NCBI GenBank assembly: GCA_018260375.1
Contig: JAGLBF010000057.1
Location: 1 to 14,074 of the forward strand
Direction of reading: 5' to 3'
DNA from: Deinococcus sp.
GTDB lineage: Bacteria; Deinococcota; Deinococci; Deinococcales; Deinococcaceae
DNA length: 14,074 nucleotides
Shown here: piece after piece, positions 1 to 6,615 of the stretch
Layout: every line of letters begins with the position of its first letter
How positions within the stretch are numbered: the stretch's first letter is position 1
The notes under the pieces: model-generated
Database searches by the model: none
Told to the model about the DNA's origin: nothing
Seen by the model: only the letters and a program-made list of their open reading frames with translations
Made by a program: the position numbers and the translations under genes

Positions 1-5
1 GAGCC

Positions 6-53
6 GCAGGCGGCGCTTTTCCGACTGTGGTGGAATGGAGCGGCAGTCCGTAT
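6..53 (+). repeat. Dispersed intergenic repeat, copy 1
   Basis: A 48-base stretch that begins gcagg and ends tccgtat. It resembles 12028-12074: both have gcaggc-gcgc, then ccg, ctgtg, tgga, tg, agcgg and tccgtat in the same order with substitutions and one- to two-base indels. A third, weaker copy lies at 5271-5314. All three are intergenic and on the same strand. The family is not one I can name. Confidence 0.5.
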
Positions 54-66
54 GACGCGCCAAAGG

Positions 67-100
67 TAGTGTAGATGGGTAGATAGTGTAGACGGGTGGC
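67..100 (+). repeat. Tandem repeat, 2 x 17 bases
   Basis: Unit 1 (67-83) is tagtgtagatgggtaga and unit 2 (84-100) is tagtgtagacgggtggc, with 14 of 17 positions identical. It is non-coding as far as can be seen, and no function can be assigned. Confidence 0.6.
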
Positions 101-274
101 TGCGACTCTACGGCGACTCTGTGGCAGGAGTGTCTGATTATCTCAACCTCAACTGCAATACCCCAATGCCCACCCGCTTGTGCTGGCATCTGCACTTCAC
201 CGGTTTTCTGCCTGTTAACTTGTGTACTCATCTGAGCAACTACCGTACATGAGCGCGGGGTGTAAAACAGTAAT

Positions 275-291
275 AATATCTCAGAGTTATT
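275..291. promoter_or_regulatory. Imperfect 17-base palindrome, candidate operator
   Basis: Arms aatatctc (275-282) and gagttatt (284-291) flank a central A at 283, with 7 of 8 pairs complementary. It ends 5 bases before the -10 hexamer of the penicillin-binding protein unit, over the expected -35 and spacer region where a repressor or activator would bind. It does not match the Deinococcus radiation/desiccation response motif, whose outer bases run TTAT...ATAA. The regulator is unknown. Confidence 0.35.
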
Positions 292-296
292 GCGCC

Positions 297-302
297 TAAG
301 AT
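297..302 (+). promoter_or_regulatory. -10 hexamer TAAGAT, leaderless promoter
   Basis: TAAGAT fits TANNNT and ends 6 bases before the ATG at 309, which puts the expected transcription start at or beside the start codon. No Shine-Dalgarno sequence precedes that ATG. No good -35 hexamer is visible 16-18 bases upstream. Confidence 0.5.
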
Positions 303-308
303 AACCTC

Positions 309-785
309 ATGCGCTTTGTCCGCAAACCCAAACCTTATACGCGGGGACGCGGCGCGGTGCGCTTTCCTACGTCAGCCCAAAAGTGGACTTGGTCTCAGCT
401 TGCCCAGTGGTTCTCTGGATCCCCGTCACCCAGTAGGTACCAATCGCCCGCCCAGCCGCCGCGCAAGCCGTTTATGCAGCTCCGGCCAACCCGCAGCACA
501 TACGTTCAGGCGCACCACACGCCGCCGCCGTACCGCAACCCGCTCGCTCGCCAGACAGCTACGTCCAGGCAACCTTCGCAGGTGGGCGCGGCGTTTGGGC
601 CAATGCCGCAGCCGCGCTGGTTGAGTGTGCTGGCGGGCGTGGGGGGGGTGGTGTGCCTGGTTGTTGGCGGGTCTATGGTGTGGAATCAGGTGACGCGTGA
701 GGCGCAGTTTCAGAGCGTAGCGGCGCACCTAGATGTCCTGAGGCCCGCTGGTACTTCTACGACTTTTCTGATGGGGACGCCTTAA
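309..785 (+). CDS. Small single-pass membrane protein, unknown function
   Basis: 158 residues. Residues 1-103 are basic and rich in Pro, Arg and Gln, look disordered, and should be cytoplasmic by the positive-inside rule. One hydrophobic helix spans about 104-125, followed by a short 33-residue tail outside. I recognise no family. The stop codon is 2 bases before the ATG of the class A penicillin-binding protein, so the two are almost certainly co-transcribed and coupled. By context it could localise or regulate that enzyme, but nothing in the sequence proves this. The start is supported by the TAAGAT hexamer 6 bases upstream (leaderless). Overlapping frames here carry no recognisable protein; this frame is preferred because it has a membrane helix, a promoter and tight linkage to the next gene. 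Confidence 0.7.
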   Translation: MRFVRKPKPYTRGRGAVRFPTSAQKWTWSQLAQWFSGSPSPSRYQSPAQPPRKPFMQLRPTRSTYVQAHHTPPPYRNPLARQTATSRQPSQVGAAFGPMPQPRWLSVLAGVGGVVCLVVGGSMVWNQVTREAQFQSVAAHLDVLRPAGTSTTFLMGTP

Positions 786-787
786 CG

Positions 788-2854
788 ATGCCCTCACTGC
801 GCGACTATATGCGCTGGCAGCCTTTTTCGTTTCGGCAGGCCAAGTTAGCTGCACCAAAAAGCCGCTGGGCGGGGCTGTGGCTGGCTTGTAAGCTGCTGAT
901 GGCGCTGATAGGGGGCGTGACCCTGCTGATCTTTTTGTTAGGTCTGGGCGGGGCGCTGTGGACAGGCTCACTGCAAAAAGTGTGGAACTTGCAAAGCCAG
1001 ATAGAACCTATCCGCGTGTTAGACCGCAGCGGCAACGACCTAGGCGTGCTAGATCACTGTGACGCGCAGAACAAGTCCACCACTCAGGTTAGCAACCCCG
1101 TGCGCTGCCGCGAATCGCTGACACTGACCATAGACGAGATGCCGCGTCATTTTTTGCTGAGCTACCTGGCCAAAGAGGACGTGCGTTATTTTCAGCACCC
1201 GGGTATAGATTTTGGGCGGGTGCCGCGCTCACTGCTCACGGGAGCAGGCGGCAGCACCGTGCCGATGCAACTGCTTAAAAACAATGTGCTGGCGGGGCAT
1301 TTTGACTACGACACAGGCCGTAAGGGGGTGAGCCGTCAAGTGGCGGGCGTTGTGCGTAAAGCCACCGAGTATGTACTGGCCCCACTGCTGAGCGCACGCT
1401 ACAGCAAAGCGCAGGTGCTGGAGATGTCGGTCAATAGCTTGCCCTGGCTGGGCATCGGGCAGCGGCGCGGGCTGCATGACGCGGCGCGCATTATATTTGG
1501 CAAGCAGGCCGCCGATCTCAGCCTGGCCCAATCGGCCTTTTTGGTGGGTTTATTGCCGCGCCCCAGTACGTACCTTGTGCTTAACAGTACGCCGCTGATG
1601 GACTCCACCGAGCAATTCAGATATATGCGCCAGCAGCAACTGATCACGCTGGATATTTTGCGCCGCCACGCGTTGATTACCGCAGACGAATATGCTCAGG
1701 CCGCCAGCGAACCGCTGCAACCCAGTCTCTGGCAAGTGCAATATGTTCTTGGTGCCGGGGGGTTAACGGTGAGCAGTGCGCGGCGAAACCCTGACTACAC
1801 AAGTGCGCCCGACCCCGCTTGGACGCTGCAGGGCCTCATCAAGCAAGAGCTGCACGACCAGGGCATTTCGCCCTCGCGGGTGGCGACGGTGAGCCTGAGC
1901 ATTGACGCAGCAGCCCAGCGGCAACTCAGCCGGCAGGTCACGGCGCTTAGCCTGCCGCATGTAGCTCAGGGTGCGGCGATTGTCGATGTGCATACGGGCG
2001 GCATCGTAGCGCTTGCCAGCAGTACAGGCGGCGAACTGAGTACCGCCGAGCAGCAGTGGGCCGTCACCGCCCGCAGACCCGTTGCCAGTACGGTCAAGCC
2101 GCTGCTGTACGCCACGGCCTTTGAGCGCGGCCTGAGCCAGGACAGCCGCTTTACTGACAAGCCCACGCGCTACTACGGACAGAGCATCAACAACAATAAC
2201 CTCACCTTTTTGTACCGTCCAGTGACCATCCGCGAGGCCAATGCACGGTCGCTCAACACGGTAGCGGTGCAGGTGGGCTTGCGGTACGAAGACGCACTAA
2301 CCACTACCCTGAAAGCTGTAGGCTACAGCCAAGACAGTGTCAACCGTTCTAGCCCCGCGCTGGGTACCTGGCGCTCGTCACCCTTAGGCGTTGCCGCCGC
2401 CTACGCCAGCTTTGGGAATGGCGGGCAGTGGTGCCGTCCCTACCTCATTACCGCCGTGTATGGTCAAAGTGGCCAGCGCATCGCCCTGCCTCAGAGAACT
2501 TCTAATGCTGCCACAGCCACAGCTGCTGCGCAGTGCAAAACTTTGTGGTCTCAGCCTGTCGCCACCCAGGCCTTTGACATGTTGCGCGGCGCGGTCAGCG
2601 GGCCCTATTCGCACGTTCAGTTTCTGCGGCCCTATAACTTTGCTACGGGCCAGAATGTGCCGCTGGGCGCCAAGTCAGGCACCACCGACAACGTGCAAGA
2701 TAGCTGGTGTGCGGGCGTTACCCCACAGTACGCCATGAGCGTGTGGCTGGGCGACCCCGCTGGTATGCAGCCACTGCCTGACCAGGTCTATCAGCATCAG
2801 GTGGCTTGCCGCAACCTGGGCTTATTGCGGGTGCTGCCGTATGAGGGGGAGTGA
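788..2854 (+). CDS. Class A penicillin-binding protein (transglycosylase/transpeptidase)
   Basis: 688 residues. It polymerises lipid II into glycan strands and cross-links the stem peptides of peptidoglycan outside the cytoplasmic membrane. A membrane anchor lies at about 32-58. The GT51 transglycosylase domain spans about 110-260: catalytic Glu130 in EDVRYFQHPG, GGSTVPMQLLKNN at 155-166, second acidic residue Glu194 in RKATE, and a FGK motif at 237-239. The transpeptidase domain spans about 390-660: Ser434-Thr-Val-Lys437 (SxxK nucleophile), Ser488-Leu-Asn490 (SxN) and Lys629-Ser-Gly-Thr632 (KTG box). All key catalytic residues are present, so it should be active on both counts. The second GT motif has MQ where many homologues have QQ, as in PbpC-like proteins. 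It follows the small membrane protein gene by 2 bases with no clear ribosome site, suggesting translational coupling. Which paralogue (PBP1a-like or other) cannot be fixed. Confidence 0.95.
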   Translation: MPSLRDYMRWQPFSFRQAKLAAPKSRWAGLWLACKLLMALIGGVTLLIFLLGLGGALWTGSLQKVWNLQSQIEPIRVLDRSGNDLGVLDHCDAQNKSTTQVSNPVRCRESLTLTIDEMPRHFLLSYLAKEDVRYFQHPGIDFGRVPRSLLTGAGGSTVPMQLLKNNVLAGHFDYDTGRKGVSRQVAGVVRKATEYVLAPLLSARYSKAQVLEMSVNSLPWLGIGQRRGLHDAARIIFGKQAADLSLAQSAFLVGLLPRPSTYLVLNSTPLMDSTEQFRYMRQQQLITLDILRRHALITADEYAQAASEPLQPSLWQVQYVLGAGGLTVSSARRNPDYTSAPDPAWTLQGLIKQELHDQGISPSRVATVSLSIDAAAQRQLSRQVTALSLPHVAQGAAIVDVHTGGIVALASSTGGELSTAEQQWAVTARRPVASTVKPLLYATAFERGLSQDSRFTDKPTRYYGQSINNNNLTFLYRPVTIREANARSLNTVAVQVGLRYEDALTTTLKAVGYSQDSVNRSSPALGTWRSSPLGVAAAYASFGNGGQWCRPYLITAVYGQSGQRIALPQRTSNAATATAAAQCKTLWSQPVATQAFDMLRGAVSGPYSHVQFLRPYNFATGQNVPLGAKSGTTDNVQDSWCAGVTPQYAMSVWLGDPAGMQPLPDQVYQHQVACRNLGLLRVLPYEGE

Positions 2855-3139
2855 TGCACAGCTGAGGCAACTTGTCAGCCTGGTAGATGGCCGGCTTATC
2901 TCGATGTCGAACGGCTTAAGTATTAAATTCGGGGTTAAATAACCCAGTAACCTTACCCTCTGGCAAAATAATCGTCCATCAACTCTCTCGCCTTTGAATA
3001 CCACCTTACCGTCACCATTATAGTTCAAAGAGCTACGTTGACTCGCCACCTCAAAACCATATTGTGTTAGCTCAGTTGCTTTACTACTCAGGTACTTTTT
3101 TGCCTTGCTCACTCTGTACCGTTTCGCCCCCTTTTCCAT
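2822..3139 (-). CDS. Doubtful 105-residue ORF in an A+T-rich patch
   Basis: Lys- and Arg-rich N-terminal half, followed by a stretch that reads like a folded small domain (GDGKVVFKGERVDGRLF at about 42-58), then a tail of low quality. No family is recognised. For it: AAGG 7 bases before the ATG, and base composition unlike the surrounding genes, which could mean acquired DNA. Against it: its last 33 bases overlap the penicillin-binding protein gene, its start lies only 24 bases from the divergent vWA gene start, and a good promoter for that gene lies inside it. It may be a real small gene, a decayed remnant or chance. This is the only candidate gene between 2855 and 3163. Confidence 0.27.
   Translation of the reverse strand: MEKGAKRYRVSKAKKYLSSKATELTQYGFEVASQRSSLNYNGDGKVVFKGERVDGRLFCQRVRLLGYLTPNLILKPFDIEISRPSTRLTSCLSCASLPLIRQHPQ
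3038..3065 (+). promoter_or_regulatory. Sigma-70-type promoter for the vWA / membrane protein unit
   Basis: -35 TTGACT (3038-3043), 16-base spacer, -10 TATTGT (3060-3065). The predicted start near 3072 gives a leader of about 90 bases ending in a strong Shine-Dalgarno sequence. This is the best -35/-10 match in the gap, but it is a prediction only. Confidence 0.4.
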
Positions 3140-3150
3140 TACACTGCCTT

Positions 3151-3156
3151 AAGGAG
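3151..3156 (+). promoter_or_regulatory. Ribosome binding site AAGGAG that fixes the vWA gene start
   Basis: AAGGAG lies 7 bases before the ATG at 3164. An in-frame TTG at 3158 is only 1 base after it and is too close to be used, so the ATG is the start. This is the clearest classical Shine-Dalgarno site in the window and contrasts with the apparently leaderless genes around it. Confidence 0.7.
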
Positions 3157-3163
3157 TTTGAAT

Positions 3164-3880
3164 ATGCCTTACGTTTCCCCATTGTCCACCTTTAGCATTG
3201 CCACTGTGGCAACGGCCGCCCTGCTTGTTGCCTCTGGCGCTCAGGCTGATGTGCTGGGTCTCAAGTCCTCGCCGCTGCACATCATCGTGGTGGCGGATAT
3301 GACAGGCAGCAGCAAAAACCCCGCCTTTCAGTACGCGCAGCAAGCCAAGCTCATTGCCCAAAACGTGTTACTCAACCAAGTACGCAGCGGCGATACGGTG
3401 ACGCTGCTTCAGGTGTGCAGCTCGGTCAAAACCATCGCCGATTTTGAGTTTCTGGGCAACAATGCCAAGCTCAACAAAAGCGACATCCTGCGCTATTCGG
3501 GGGCGCTGATCACGCCGTGCAAGGGCAAGGGCAGTGCACTGACGGCGGGCTTTAATATGGCGGCCCGCAGCGCCCAAAAGACCCCCCAAGACCAGACAGT
3601 GGTGGTGTATTTTACAGACGGCGCTTTTCAAGATGACCCCCAGTCCGCGCAACTGGGCGCTACCTTTGCCGGGCTGCTGGCCCAAAAGAATGTCAAACTG
3701 GTGTTTTTGGCGGGCCTTAGCCCCGAAACGGCTTCTGGTGGTGCGGGCAGCATCCGCGACGCGTTTAATACCCAGCTAAAGGGCGCAAACAGCGATTCGC
3801 GTGTGCTCGAAGCGGGCGCGTATGACCTGCGTAACATCTACCCCAGCTTTGCTGCTCGCGTCAAGGCGCTGCGTAAGTGA
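3164..3880 (+). CDS. Secreted von Willebrand factor A-like domain protein
   Basis: 238 residues from the ATG chosen by its ribosome site. Residues 1-28 form a Sec-type signal peptide ending AQA, so the mature protein should start near Asp29 and act outside the cytoplasmic membrane. A vWA-like fold follows: beta strand LHIIVVADMTGSS with a MIDAS-type Asp45-Met-Thr47-Gly-Ser49, possible third metal ligand in GKGSALTAG (about 121-129), and the strand VVVYFTDG ending at Asp152-Gly153. vWA domains bind a divalent metal and a protein partner; the partner here is unknown. There is no C-terminal membrane anchor, unlike BatA/BatB proteins, and no lipobox cysteine. The stop codon overlaps the GTG of the downstream membrane protein (GTGA), so the two products are probably made in fixed ratio and may work together. 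Confidence is high for vWA-like and secreted, low for role. Confidence 0.85.
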   Translation: MPYVSPLSTFSIATVATAALLVASGAQADVLGLKSSPLHIIVVADMTGSSKNPAFQYAQQAKLIAQNVLLNQVRSGDTVTLLQVCSSVKTIADFEFLGNNAKLNKSDILRYSGALITPCKGKGSALTAGFNMAARSAQKTPQDQTVVVYFTDGAFQDDPQSAQLGATFAGLLAQKNVKLVFLAGLSPETASGGAGSIRDAFNTQLKGANSDSRVLEAGAYDLRNIYPSFAARVKALRK

Positions 3881-5265
3881 CCCAACACATGCCCGACATC
3901 CCGATGATTGATCTAGAATTTGTGCCCGACCAGAGCGTCAAAACAGGCATGACCCAGCACCTACCTGATCTGCCCGACCCCGCTCCGCTTGACCCTCAGC
4001 ACTTTATGCCGGTGCTGCCCCCCAGCGTGCTGGCAGAGTACCTGCGTGAAAGCGAGCGTGAGCTGATGCTGCTTGATGACGAAGCCCAGCGCAGTGAACT
4101 GCGGCGGCGCATCAGAACGCTGGAACTGCGGGTAGAACGGTACGCTGTACGCTACGACGTGACCCGCGCCGAGCTGTCGCGTGCCCTTGCCGAAACGGGC
4201 GCAGGTGTGCGCGACTCGTGGATGCGCCAGGAAGAACACCTCCGCACCCGCCACGCCATCACCTCAGGCACTGAAAAGGCTTATTTAGATGTGTCGCAGG
4301 CGCTCAGCAAAGCCAACCAGGAGCGCTTTGAAGCCCTCAGCCGCCTGGGGGTGCGGCCCGACACCCGTACCTCGGCTGACCTGTATACCCAACTGGCCAT
4401 ACAGCAGATGGCGGCAGACGGCGCTCCCTACCGCCCCGCCCAGCGCCGTAGCCTCAGCGCGCAGTTTTTCGGATTTTTTGCGACATTCAGCAAGTTTTTT
4501 GTGGGCGTGCTGAGCGGCGTGAGCATCAACTTACTGTTTAACCCTGATAACCGCCTTTATCTGACCATCATTGCGCTGGTCGCGGGGGTGACGCTCAGCG
4601 TGCTGCTGCTGTGGCTGATTGAGGAACTGTCTTACCGCGCCCGCATCAGCCTTAGCCGCTCAGCCTACGCTTCTATGGCCTCTATTGTGCTGATCGCCGC
4701 GCTGTACCTGAGCGTAGAAGGCTTTCTCAACTGGGACGGCATTTTACGCGTCACTCAGCAAATGGCTGCCGACGCCGCCAGTGCGGGCATGCTGACCGAC
4801 CTCAGTACCGCCAGCGATACGCCCGCCGGGCCGCCGCAACACTGGTCGCTTTTGGCCTTTACCCTGGCGCTGGTGAGCATGGCGGTGGGTGCCGCCGTTA
4901 TCCAGGGCCGCAACCGCGCGGGTTTACAGCTTGAGCACGAGCGCCTTGAAAGCCAGATTGCCCGCCTTAAGCAGCGTGCTGACCTGCAAGAGGCCGCCCG
5001 CGCCACCGAAATGCCCGCGCTGCTGGAAGAATCTCTGCTGCGTATTCAGCCGTCTGTACCGCAGGTGGACACGCCCAAGCACCTGCGCCTTAATGAACAG
5101 GTGCTCAATTGGTGGGAAAAGGAGCGCGACCAACGGGTCAGCGAGCTGAGTGACGCCATCATCCACGAAGCCCAGGAGGTACAGGGCTTACTTGAGTCCC
5201 TGAGTAGCGACATCCAGCGGGCGCGTTTTCCCAAGCCCAGCCGCAAGGTAGCGGGCCTATTTTGA
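3877..5265 (+). CDS. Four-helix membrane protein with coiled coils, unknown function
   Basis: 462 residues. An acidic, proline-rich N-terminus (1-50) is followed by a charged helical, probably coiled-coil region (about 53-160). Four hydrophobic segments lie at about 198-222, 227-250, 265-283 and 323-343, and a second coiled coil at about 348-450. With four spans, both coiled-coil ends should face the same side, probably the cytoplasm. No enzyme motif or named family is recognised. The GTG start overlaps the vWA gene's TGA by 4 bases; an ATG at 3889 is an alternative. Oddly, the N-terminal MTQHMPD recurs as MTQHLPD at residues 25-31, where its ATG at 3949 could be another start or mark a small duplication. 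By linkage it is a candidate membrane partner of the exported vWA protein. Confidence 0.85.
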   Translation: MTQHMPDIPMIDLEFVPDQSVKTGMTQHLPDLPDPAPLDPQHFMPVLPPSVLAEYLRESERELMLLDDEAQRSELRRRIRTLELRVERYAVRYDVTRAELSRALAETGAGVRDSWMRQEEHLRTRHAITSGTEKAYLDVSQALSKANQERFEALSRLGVRPDTRTSADLYTQLAIQQMAADGAPYRPAQRRSLSAQFFGFFATFSKFFVGVLSGVSINLLFNPDNRLYLTIIALVAGVTLSVLLLWLIEELSYRARISLSRSAYASMASIVLIAALYLSVEGFLNWDGILRVTQQMAADAASAGMLTDLSTASDTPAGPPQHWSLLAFTLALVSMAVGAAVIQGRNRAGLQLEHERLESQIARLKQRADLQEAARATEMPALLEESLLRIQPSVPQVDTPKHLRLNEQVLNWWEKERDQRVSELSDAIIHEAQEVQGLLESLSSDIQRARFPKPSRKVAGLF

Positions 5266-5270
5266 GGGGC

Positions 5271-5314
5271 GCAGGGCCGCTCTAACCTCACTGCTCAGGT
5301 TGAGAAGTCCGTAT
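5271..5314 (+). repeat. Dispersed intergenic repeat, weak copy 3
   Basis: 44 bases with the same ends as the copies at 6-53 and 12028-12074: starts gcagg(g)ccgc, has ctg-ct in the middle, and ends aag-tccgtat. The centre is diverged. It also holds a 5-base inverted repeat aacct/aggtt (5284-5288 and 5297-5301) that is too short and lacks a T-run to be a terminator. It lies directly upstream of the rnhB promoter region. Confidence 0.3.
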
Positions 5315-5317
5315 CTT

Positions 5318-5345
5318 TTGCTCCTGGCATTCGCCCTCATAAAAT
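5318..5345 (+). promoter_or_regulatory. Possible upstream rnhB promoter (P1)
   Basis: TTGCTC (5318-5323), 16-base spacer, TAAAAT (5340-5345). A start near 5352 would give a leader of about 36 bases with no Shine-Dalgarno sequence, so the downstream leaderless promoter explains translation better. Confidence 0.3.
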
Positions 5346-5355
5346 TAGCAACTAC

Positions 5356-5368
5356 CCGATTTAATCGG
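5356..5368. promoter_or_regulatory. Perfect 13-base palindrome in the rnhB promoter
   Basis: ccgattTaatcgg: 6-base perfectly complementary arms around one central base. It lies between the expected -35 and the TATACT -10 hexamer of rnhB, a classical repressor-operator position. Its binding protein is unknown. It could also be chance or part of the CGGAAT-type intergenic motif that follows it. Confidence 0.4.
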
Positions 5369-5374
5369 AATACG

Positions 5375-5380
5375 TATACT
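5375..5380 (+). promoter_or_regulatory. -10 hexamer TATACT, leaderless rnhB promoter (P2)
   Basis: TATACT differs from TATAAT at one position and ends 7 bases before the ATG at 5388. No Shine-Dalgarno sequence is present, so a leaderless transcript is likely. The -35 region (near 5352-5357) is weak and adjoins the palindrome. Confidence 0.55.
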
Positions 5381-5387
5381 AACGTGT

Positions 5388-6074
5388 ATGCCTCCTGTAC
5401 CTTCCCCTCAGCTCACCCCCTCTTGGCACTTTGAGCAGCAGTTTTGGCAAGCGGGCTACTCACTGGTAGCGGGTATAGACGAAGCGGGGCGCGGCGCGTG
5501 GGCGGGGCCGCTGACGGTGGCGGCGGTGATATTGCCTGTGCCTCTGGCAGACAGCCGGGAGGATAACCCGCAGGCCCTGCCCTTTAGAGACAGTAAAACC
5601 CTGTCGGCAGCGCGGCGCAGTGGGCTGGCACTACAGGTGCAAGGAGTGGCAGTGGCTTACGCTGTAGAGCACGCCTGGCCCGACGAAATTGACCGCCTCA
5701 ACGTGCTGGGGGCTACCCATGCCGCAGCTCTGCGCGCCCTAAGTCGCCTATGCCCCGCCCCTGACAGCCTGCTCACCGATTACTTGCGCTTGCCTACGCC
5801 GCTGCCACTCCTCGCCCCCGCTCACGCCGACGCACTGAGCTACTCCGTGGCGGCGGCCTCACTGCTCGCCAAAACAGAGCGCGACCGACTGATGACTGAA
5901 CTGGATGAACGACACCCAGGCTACGGCTTTGCTGCTCATAAAGGGTACGGGGTCAGTGCCCACCGCGCCGCTTTGCAGGCCCTAGGGGTCAGCGAGCAAC
6001 ACCGCCGCAGCTTTAAGCCAGTGGCGAATCTCCTGCGTCGCCCCACAACTCTGCAGCTTCCGTTAGGTCTGTAA
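5388..6074 (+). CDS. rnhB: Ribonuclease HII
   Basis: 228 residues, normal for the family. RNase HII cuts the RNA strand of RNA-DNA hybrids and nicks at single ribonucleotides built into DNA, starting ribonucleotide excision repair in the cytoplasm. The signature IDEAGRG lies at residues 30-36 with catalytic Asp31 and Glu32. The DSK triad lies at 68-70, the third acidic residue is likely Asp131 (LLTDYL), and the fourth is Asp166 in AKTERDR. The family block HPGYGFAAHKGYG lies at 176-188. All catalytic residues are present. Transcription probably starts at or beside the ATG from TATACT at 5375. The last 62 bases overlap the 3' end of the convergent LigT-like gene, so the two transcripts are complementary there. 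No terminator separates them. Confidence 0.95.
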   Translation: MPPVPSPQLTPSWHFEQQFWQAGYSLVAGIDEAGRGAWAGPLTVAAVILPVPLADSREDNPQALPFRDSKTLSAARRSGLALQVQGVAVAYAVEHAWPDEIDRLNVLGATHAAALRALSRLCPAPDSLLTDYLRLPTPLPLLAPAHADALSYSVAAASLLAKTERDRLMTELDERHPGYGFAAHKGYGVSAHRAALQALGVSEQHRRSFKPVANLLRRPTTLQLPLGL

Positions 6075-6615
6075 AGTCATCTTGTGCAGGCTGAATAAGC
6101 GGAAAGGTATGCACTTCGCGCAGTTCGCCGCCTACCTCGCGGGTGAGGCTGGCCGCCGATACCTCAAAGCGCTGCTGCGGCAATTTGATGGTTTGCAGCT
6201 TTTCCCACACCGCTTCTTCGGCCCAGGAACAAAGCCCCACCGCCAGGGACACGTGCGGGATGTAGTGCTCACCGTCATACACAGAGGTCGGCAGACCTGG
6301 TAAGCCCAGCAACTTATGGTGCAAATCACGCAGCGGCCCGCTGAGGGTATATTCCAAAAAGACCACATGCGGAAACCTGCGCCAGCGCAAAAACTCAGCC
6401 TCAAAGGCGTGGGTATTGCCCAGCGCAGCGCGCACCGTCGCCACCAGTTCTTTTTCGTCACCGTCATAGAAAAAGGGCGTGCGCAGGTTGAGGTGCGGCT
6501 CACCATAACTGCTGATGTCAAAGCGCTCTTGCAACTGGCTAAGCCACTCGTTCAGTGCAGCACTGGGCCAGGCCACGATGCTGTACAGGGCTCCCTTTTC
6601 CTGAGGGCTTTTCAT
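6013..6615 (-). CDS. 2'-5' RNA ligase / 2H phosphoesterase family protein (LigT-like)
   Basis: 200 residues. The two short His motifs of the 2H phosphoesterase superfamily are visible: His41-Leu-Asn43 in PHLNLRTPF and His121-Val-Ser123 in YIPHVSLAVG. The spacing of about 80 residues is usual. The first motif has Asn where Thr or Ser is common, a mild deviation. Members act on 2',3'-cyclic phosphates or 2'-5' bonds in RNA; the substrate here cannot be told. It is the third gene of an operon: its ATG overlaps the regulator's TGA by 4 bases (ATGA), so translation is coupled. Its stop lies inside rnhB on the other strand. This is a firm family call and an open function; thpR would be a guess as a symbol. 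Confidence 0.85.
   Translation of the reverse strand: MKSPQEKGALYSIVAWPSAALNEWLSQLQERFDISSYGEPHLNLRTPFFYDGDEKELVATVRAALGNTHAFEAEFLRWRRFPHVVFLEYTLSGPLRDLHHKLLGLPGLPTSVYDGEHYIPHVSLAVGLCSWAEEAVWEKLQTIKLPQQRFEVSAASLTREVGGELREVHTFPLIQPAQDDFTDLTEAAELWGDAGDSPLA

Larger units (their letters stand above)
1..308. other. Gene-free leading region
   Basis: No convincing coding frame is seen here. The stretch holds a degenerate copy of a dispersed intergenic repeat (6-53), a 17-base tandem repeat (67-100), an 8-base direct repeat gcgactct at 102-109 and 113-120, an imperfect palindrome (275-291) and a -10 hexamer (297-302). The left edge may be cut inside the repeat, so the end of an upstream gene could lie just outside the window. 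Confidence 0.6.

Noticed and set aside
275..291. Palindrome as a Deinococcus radiation/desiccation response motif (RDRM)
   Set aside because: It is 17 bases long like RDRM, but the arms aatatctc/gagttatt do not match the TTATG...CATAA pattern.
2932..2945. gggtta/taaccc inverted repeat as a terminator after the penicillin-binding protein gene
   Set aside because: The arms are only 6 bases with a 2-base gap, and no T-run follows on either strand.
3158..3163. TTG at 3158 as the start of the vWA gene
   Set aside because: It is 1 base from the AAGGAG site; the ATG at 3164 has the proper 7-base spacing and begins a good signal peptide.
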